DNA of 64,000 bases, from assembly GCF_001306135.1 (NCBI RefSeq), contig NZ_LGKP01000013.1, positions 62,001-126,000 of the forward strand, given 5' to 3'. Of this stretch, positions 60,756 to 64,000 are shown piece by piece (position 1 is the first letter of the stretch; the number at the start of each line of letters is the position of its first letter). A program made the position numbers and the translations under genes. Source of the stretch: Herpetosiphon geysericola. Its GTDB lineage: Bacteria; Chloroflexota; Chloroflexia; Chloroflexales; Herpetosiphonaceae. The notes below the pieces were generated by a model, which ran no database searches, had not been told where the DNA came from, and saw nothing but the letters and a program-made list of their open reading frames with translations.

Positions 60756-62285
60756 ATGGATATCAATCTCTTTGATCGCGCTCGGATCAGCGGCTTGGCG
60801 GGTAGGTTTACGCTCCCTCGTCTGCGCATGCGGCTCTCGATCCGCGACAAAATTCTGTTGGCCTTGCTGATGGTCGTGATTCTCATGAGCGTACCCTATA
60901 TCTTCCTGATCGTGCCTGGCCTCGAATATAAAACCCAGTATGATGGGCTAATTCAGAACATTACAACTGCCAATAGTATCAATGGCTATATTAAACCATC
61001 GATTGATGCAGAACTTTGGGAGATTATTGCTGGCAAGAAACCATTTGCCCAAGGAAACCAATATGCGATTTTGAGCGATGTCGACCATCGTATCGAGCAG
61101 ATGATCGATAACTCCAGTTCGGAAAAAGGTCGGATCAAGCTCAGCATTATTCAGCATACGTTGCAAACTCTGCGCAGTTCGATCGATCGGGTTGGGATTC
61201 AGATTGCTCAAGGCAAAACGTTTGCCGAAAATTTAGTGCTTATGGAGGAGATTCGCAGCATTACCCAATTAATTGAGGGCAACGTCCAAGCGTATGCGCT
61301 GTTTGAAGTGAAGCGCACCCAACAGCAATATCAGGCGATGCAAAGCGACCTCACCAGCTGGGCGATTGGCGGCCTAAGCGTGATCATGACCTCAATTGGC
61401 TTCTCGATCGTCGCTGCTTGGCGCATCTCAAAAGGCATTTATATTCCAATCAAGAAGTTGCACGACGTGACCACCACGATCGCACGTCACGATCTTGAGG
61501 CTCTTGTTATCGCCGATAACGCCGACGAGATTACTGAACTTGGCTTGAGCTTTAACATCATGGTTGGCAAAATCAAAGAATTGCTTGATGCCAAACTTGA
61601 AGAACACGAGAACCTCAAAAAGGCTGAACTGCGGGTGCTCCAAGCGCAGATCAACCCCCATTTTCTCTATAACACGCTCGATGCAATTATTTGGATGGCT
61701 GAATCCAAGCGTACAGCCCAGATCGTCGAGCTTGTTTCGGCCTTGTCTCGCTTCTTCCGGATTACGCTCAGTAAAGGCAGGGATTGGATCACCGTCCGTG
61801 ATGAGATCGCGCATATCGAAAGCTATTTGGCGATCCAAAAGATTCGCTACCGTGACATCCTCGACTATCAGATCGATATTCCTGAGGAAACCCGTAGCGG
61901 TGAGATGCTCAAACTGACCCTTCAACCACTGGTGGAAAATGCGCTCTACCATGGCATTAAGAACAAGCGCAATGGCGGCACGATTGTGGTGCGTGGCCGC
62001 TGGCTGGCTGATGATCGGCTCCAGATTGAGGTTGCAGACAACGGGATTGGTATGACCCCAGAGCGGCTTGCCCAGATTCGCGAGCTGTTGGCTGCGGGCA
62101 ACCTCTGGGTGGCAGGCGCGATGCCAATCGTCGAAGATGGCTATGGCATTAGCAATGTTAATCAACGAATCAAGCTCTACTATGGCCCCGAGTATGGGCT
62201 AGCGATTGAGAGCACGTATGGCCGTGGCACCTGTGTGAGCCTGATCATTCCGCAGCAACGTAGCCCAGCGCCTAGCCGCAACTGA
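60756..62285 (+). CDS. YesM-type sensor histidine kinase
   Basis: 509 residues. Two membrane helices (about 33-54 and 203-222) bracket an extracytoplasmic helical sensor domain of about 145 residues. A HAMP domain follows, then the His_kinase motif QINPHFLYNTLDAIIW with phospho-acceptor His302. The ATPase domain has PLVENALYHGIKNKRNGG, the D-N-G-I-G-M box and YGISNVNQRIKLYYG. It should phosphorylate the regulator encoded just upstream. The sensor domain has no recognised ligand pocket; a sugar-binding lipoprotein next door may supply the signal. Confidence 0.93.
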   Translation: MDINLFDRARISGLAGRFTLPRLRMRLSIRDKILLALLMVVILMSVPYIFLIVPGLEYKTQYDGLIQNITTANSINGYIKPSIDAELWEIIAGKKPFAQGNQYAILSDVDHRIEQMIDNSSSEKGRIKLSIIQHTLQTLRSSIDRVGIQIAQGKTFAENLVLMEEIRSITQLIEGNVQAYALFEVKRTQQQYQAMQSDLTSWAIGGLSVIMTSIGFSIVAAWRISKGIYIPIKKLHDVTTTIARHDLEALVIADNADEITELGLSFNIMVGKIKELLDAKLEEHENLKKAELRVLQAQINPHFLYNTLDAIIWMAESKRTAQIVELVSALSRFFRITLSKGRDWITVRDEIAHIESYLAIQKIRYRDILDYQIDIPEETRSGEMLKLTLQPLVENALYHGIKNKRNGGTIVVRGRWLADDRLQIEVADNGIGMTPERLAQIRELLAAGNLWVAGAMPIVEDGYGISNVNQRIKLYYGPEYGLAIESTYGRGTCVSLIIPQQRSPAPSRN

Positions 62286-62376
62286 TCGTAAAAAATTAAC
62301 CACAAGCTTAAAAAAACGAACACCCTGATTACTAAAAAAACATTAAAATAGCAGCTATTCTGCATAGAAATCAGGC

Positions 62377-62404
62377 TTGTTTGGCCCCGCCCAGCCGCTA
62401 TAAT
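62377..62404 (+). promoter_or_regulatory. Promoter of the first sugar-binding lipoprotein
   Basis: TTGTTT (62377-62382), 16 bases, TATAAT (62399-62404); the leader is about 70 bases. Confidence 0.6.
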
Positions 62405-62482
62405 ATCCAGCATTCCAACGCTAATGATCACATGTAGCTGCCGACCATGACTGGTTGGAACGCGCCAAAGGAGGCGACCTCA

Positions 62483-63484
62483 ATGATTGCTCGTGCCCTC
62501 TACCGCAGTGGCCTTGTGCTAGCCATAGTTTTAACGCTGGCAGCATGCGGCGAGTCTGCGCCTAGAGCGAGCGGAGCACTATCAACCCCACATGCTGTCA
62601 AGCTCAAAACCTATCCCGAACTTGTTGTTGGGTTTGCGCAAATTGGAGCCGAAAGTGAGTGGCGTACCGCCAACACGCGTTCGATCCAAACAACCGCCGA
62701 CCAACTCGGGATCGAATTGGATCTTTCCGACGCTCAGCAACAGCAAGCCAATCAGATCAACGCTATCCGTTCGTTTATCGCCCAAGGTGTCGATGTCATC
62801 GGGGTTTCACCAGTTGTTGAAACCGGATGGGACGAGGTTTTTGCCGAGGTCAAGCAGGCGGGCATCCCGCTCATTCTGCTCGATCGCAGCGCCAATGTGC
62901 CAGCTGAGCTCTACAGCGTTCGCATCGGCTCAGATTTTGTCGAAGAAGGTCGACGGGCTTGCGGCGAGTTAGCGAGGCTGCTCGATGGCCAAGGATCAAT
63001 TGTGGTTTTGGAAGGCACTCAAGGCTCGGCCCCAATGCTTGGGCGGGGCGCTGGCTTCCAAGAATGTCTACAAACGTATCCTGGCCTGCACGTGCTCGCC
63101 AGCCAATCAGGTGATTTTATTCGCGCTCGCGGCAAAGAGGAGATGGCTGCTTTACTGCAAACTCATGGTAACAGCATCGACGGCGTGTTTGCCCAAAACG
63201 ACGACATGGCGCTTGGCGCAATCGAGGCCATCGAGGAGTATGGGTTACGGCCAGGCATCGACATCAAAATTGTTTCGATTGATGCGGTGCGAGCTGCCTT
63301 CGAAGCAATGATCGCTGGCAAGCTGAATGCCACAATTGAATGCAACCCGCTGCTTGGCCCACTTTTCTTCGCAACAGCACTCAACTTGGCCAATGATCTT
63401 CCGGTTGAAAAATGGATCAAGCCGGATGAAGGGGTTTACCGCCAAGATACCGCCGCGCAGGAATTGCCCAATCGGCTCTACTAG
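62483..63484 (+). CDS. YtfQ-like sugar-binding lipoprotein 1
   Basis: 333 residues from ATG 62483 (AAAGGAGG upstream). Lipobox LTLAAC (Cys22). The mature domain is a type I periplasmic-binding fold: VVGFAQIGAESEWRTANTRS, SFIAQGVDVIGVSPVVETGW, ILLDRSA, FAQNDDMALGAIEAIEEYG. It resembles YtfQ, the galactofuranose-binding protein. It lies directly behind the two-component genes and may act as their ligand sensor rather than as a transport component, since a second, similar protein follows. Confidence 0.88.
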   Translation: MIARALYRSGLVLAIVLTLAACGESAPRASGALSTPHAVKLKTYPELVVGFAQIGAESEWRTANTRSIQTTADQLGIELDLSDAQQQQANQINAIRSFIAQGVDVIGVSPVVETGWDEVFAEVKQAGIPLILLDRSANVPAELYSVRIGSDFVEEGRRACGELARLLDGQGSIVVLEGTQGSAPMLGRGAGFQECLQTYPGLHVLASQSGDFIRARGKEEMAALLQTHGNSIDGVFAQNDDMALGAIEAIEEYGLRPGIDIKIVSIDAVRAAFEAMIAGKLNATIECNPLLGPLFFATALNLANDLPVEKWIKPDEGVYRQDTAAQELPNRLY

Positions 63485-63648
63485 CACTTTCTTTTCCAGA
63501 GTTTGAATCTATCGATGTTCCTTTTCGGTGCGCACAGGCTGCGTGCTGCGGATCCGGCCGCGCTCGTTCCCGAGGCGCTCCATCCAAAACGCTATTTTCC
63601 ATGGCTAACGAGTGGTTACAACCCCGATTTTCGCTAGGAGGAATTTCC

Positions 63649-64000
63649 ATGAGCAGTTCACGATCATTCGCCGCGCGTCTAATGGCGCTACTGGTTGTTA
63701 TCGGATTAGTTGGTTGCGGTGCTCAAACAGCGACAGAAGCACCAGCGAACGCGCCTGCGAGTGGGGCAGGAGCAAAAACCTACAGCGATATGGTGCTCTG
63801 TTACCCACAGCTTGGGGCCGAAAGCGACTGGCGTACTGCCAATACTGCCTCGATTAAAGAAACAGCAGCAACCTTGGGTATCAAGCAACTGGTCTTCTCC
63901 GATGCCCAACAGAAGCAAGAAAATCAGATTTCCGCCGTGCGTGCTTGTATCCAACAGGGCGTAGATGTGATTGCCTTGCCTCCCGTGGTCGAAGATGGCT
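63649..64000 (+). CDS. YtfQ-like sugar-binding lipoprotein 2 (partial)
   Basis: 117 codons are present and the gene runs out of the window. AGGAGG precedes the ATG. Signal peptide with lipobox VGC (Cys23), Ala/Pro linker, then CYPQLGAESDWRTANTASIK and QQGVDVIALPPVVEDG. It is a clear paralogue of the preceding gene. It is probably the true binding protein of an ABC importer whose permease and ATPase genes would lie beyond 64000. The 164-base gap before it shows no terminator hairpin. Confidence 0.9.
   Translation, partial: MSSSRSFAARLMALLVVIGLVGCGAQTATEAPANAPASGAGAKTYSDMVLCYPQLGAESDWRTANTASIKETAATLGIKQLVFSDAQQKQENQISAVRACIQQGVDVIALPPVVEDG

Noticed and set aside
1-64000. tRNA, rRNA and phage or transposon genes
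   Set aside because: Looked for by eye in all spacers; no cloverleaf, rRNA-like sequence, integrase or transposase motif was recognised. A covariance-model scan would be decisive.

Overview
The window looks like a chromosomal segment of a Chloroflexota bacterium, most probably Herpetosiphon or a close relative. This is inferred from the roughly 50 percent GC, the codon habits (ttg/gat/gaa/cca-rich), the mix of ATG, GTG and TTG starts, the many lipoproteins and secreted proteins with Thr/Pro-rich linkers, the NB-ARC/TPR regulator and the expansin. No rRNA, tRNA, CRISPR array, transposase or phage gene was seen. Genes sit on both strands in short operons, and most convergent pairs are separated by a perfect or near-perfect hairpin.

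Layout. 1-3.7 kb: end of a small HTH regulator, a TetR/NmrA divergent pair around a large palindrome, and an FAD dehydrogenase. 4-7.9 kb: a three-gene Fe(III) ABC importer behind a consensus promoter. 7.9-13.1 kb: a STAND-type regulator, a secreted HAF-repeat protein, galE and a hotdog thioesterase. 13.3-16.3 kb: three tandem paralogous membrane proteins, each also internally duplicated. 16.3-20.1 kb: surface polysaccharide genes (methyltransferase, GT2, polyprenyl-phosphate sugar transferase). 20.3-25 kb: a DHA2 exporter, a long AT-rich spacer with a promoter-terminator pair and switchable hairpins, and two secreted proteins.

25-33.8 kb: Rrf2 regulator, a three-gene operon of two SRPBCC/DUF1990-like proteins and an Asp/Glu racemase-type protein, a membrane-bound spermidine-synthase-like protein, an ammonium transporter with a 26-residue membrane microprotein behind it, and an RHH regulator with its own palindrome plus a double GNAT. 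34-49 kb: aldo/keto reductase, GT87-like membrane protein, SGNH hydrolase, FG-GAP repeat protein, C11 (clostripain) lipoprotein, MFS transporter, hydrolases, an expansin with a carbohydrate-binding module, a beta-lactamase-fold hydrolase and a cysteine hydrolase. 49-55.6 kb: small ORFs, a WYL regulator divergent from an epoxide-hydrolase-like enzyme, an orphan Imm10 with a GNAT, a MOSC-alkyltransferase-like fusion, DUF4287 and an MBL hydrolase.

55.6-64 kb: a tightly coupled LRV repeat - MoxR ATPase - metallopeptidase/VWA operon, then, divergently, a YesN/YesM two-component system followed by two related sugar-binding lipoproteins, the second cut by the window end. The strongest candidates for under-described biology are the LRV-MoxR-VWA triad, the triplicated duplicated membrane family, the switchable short transcript at about 22.1 kb, the Amt microprotein, the MOSC-ATL fusion and a possible three-component sugar-sensing system.
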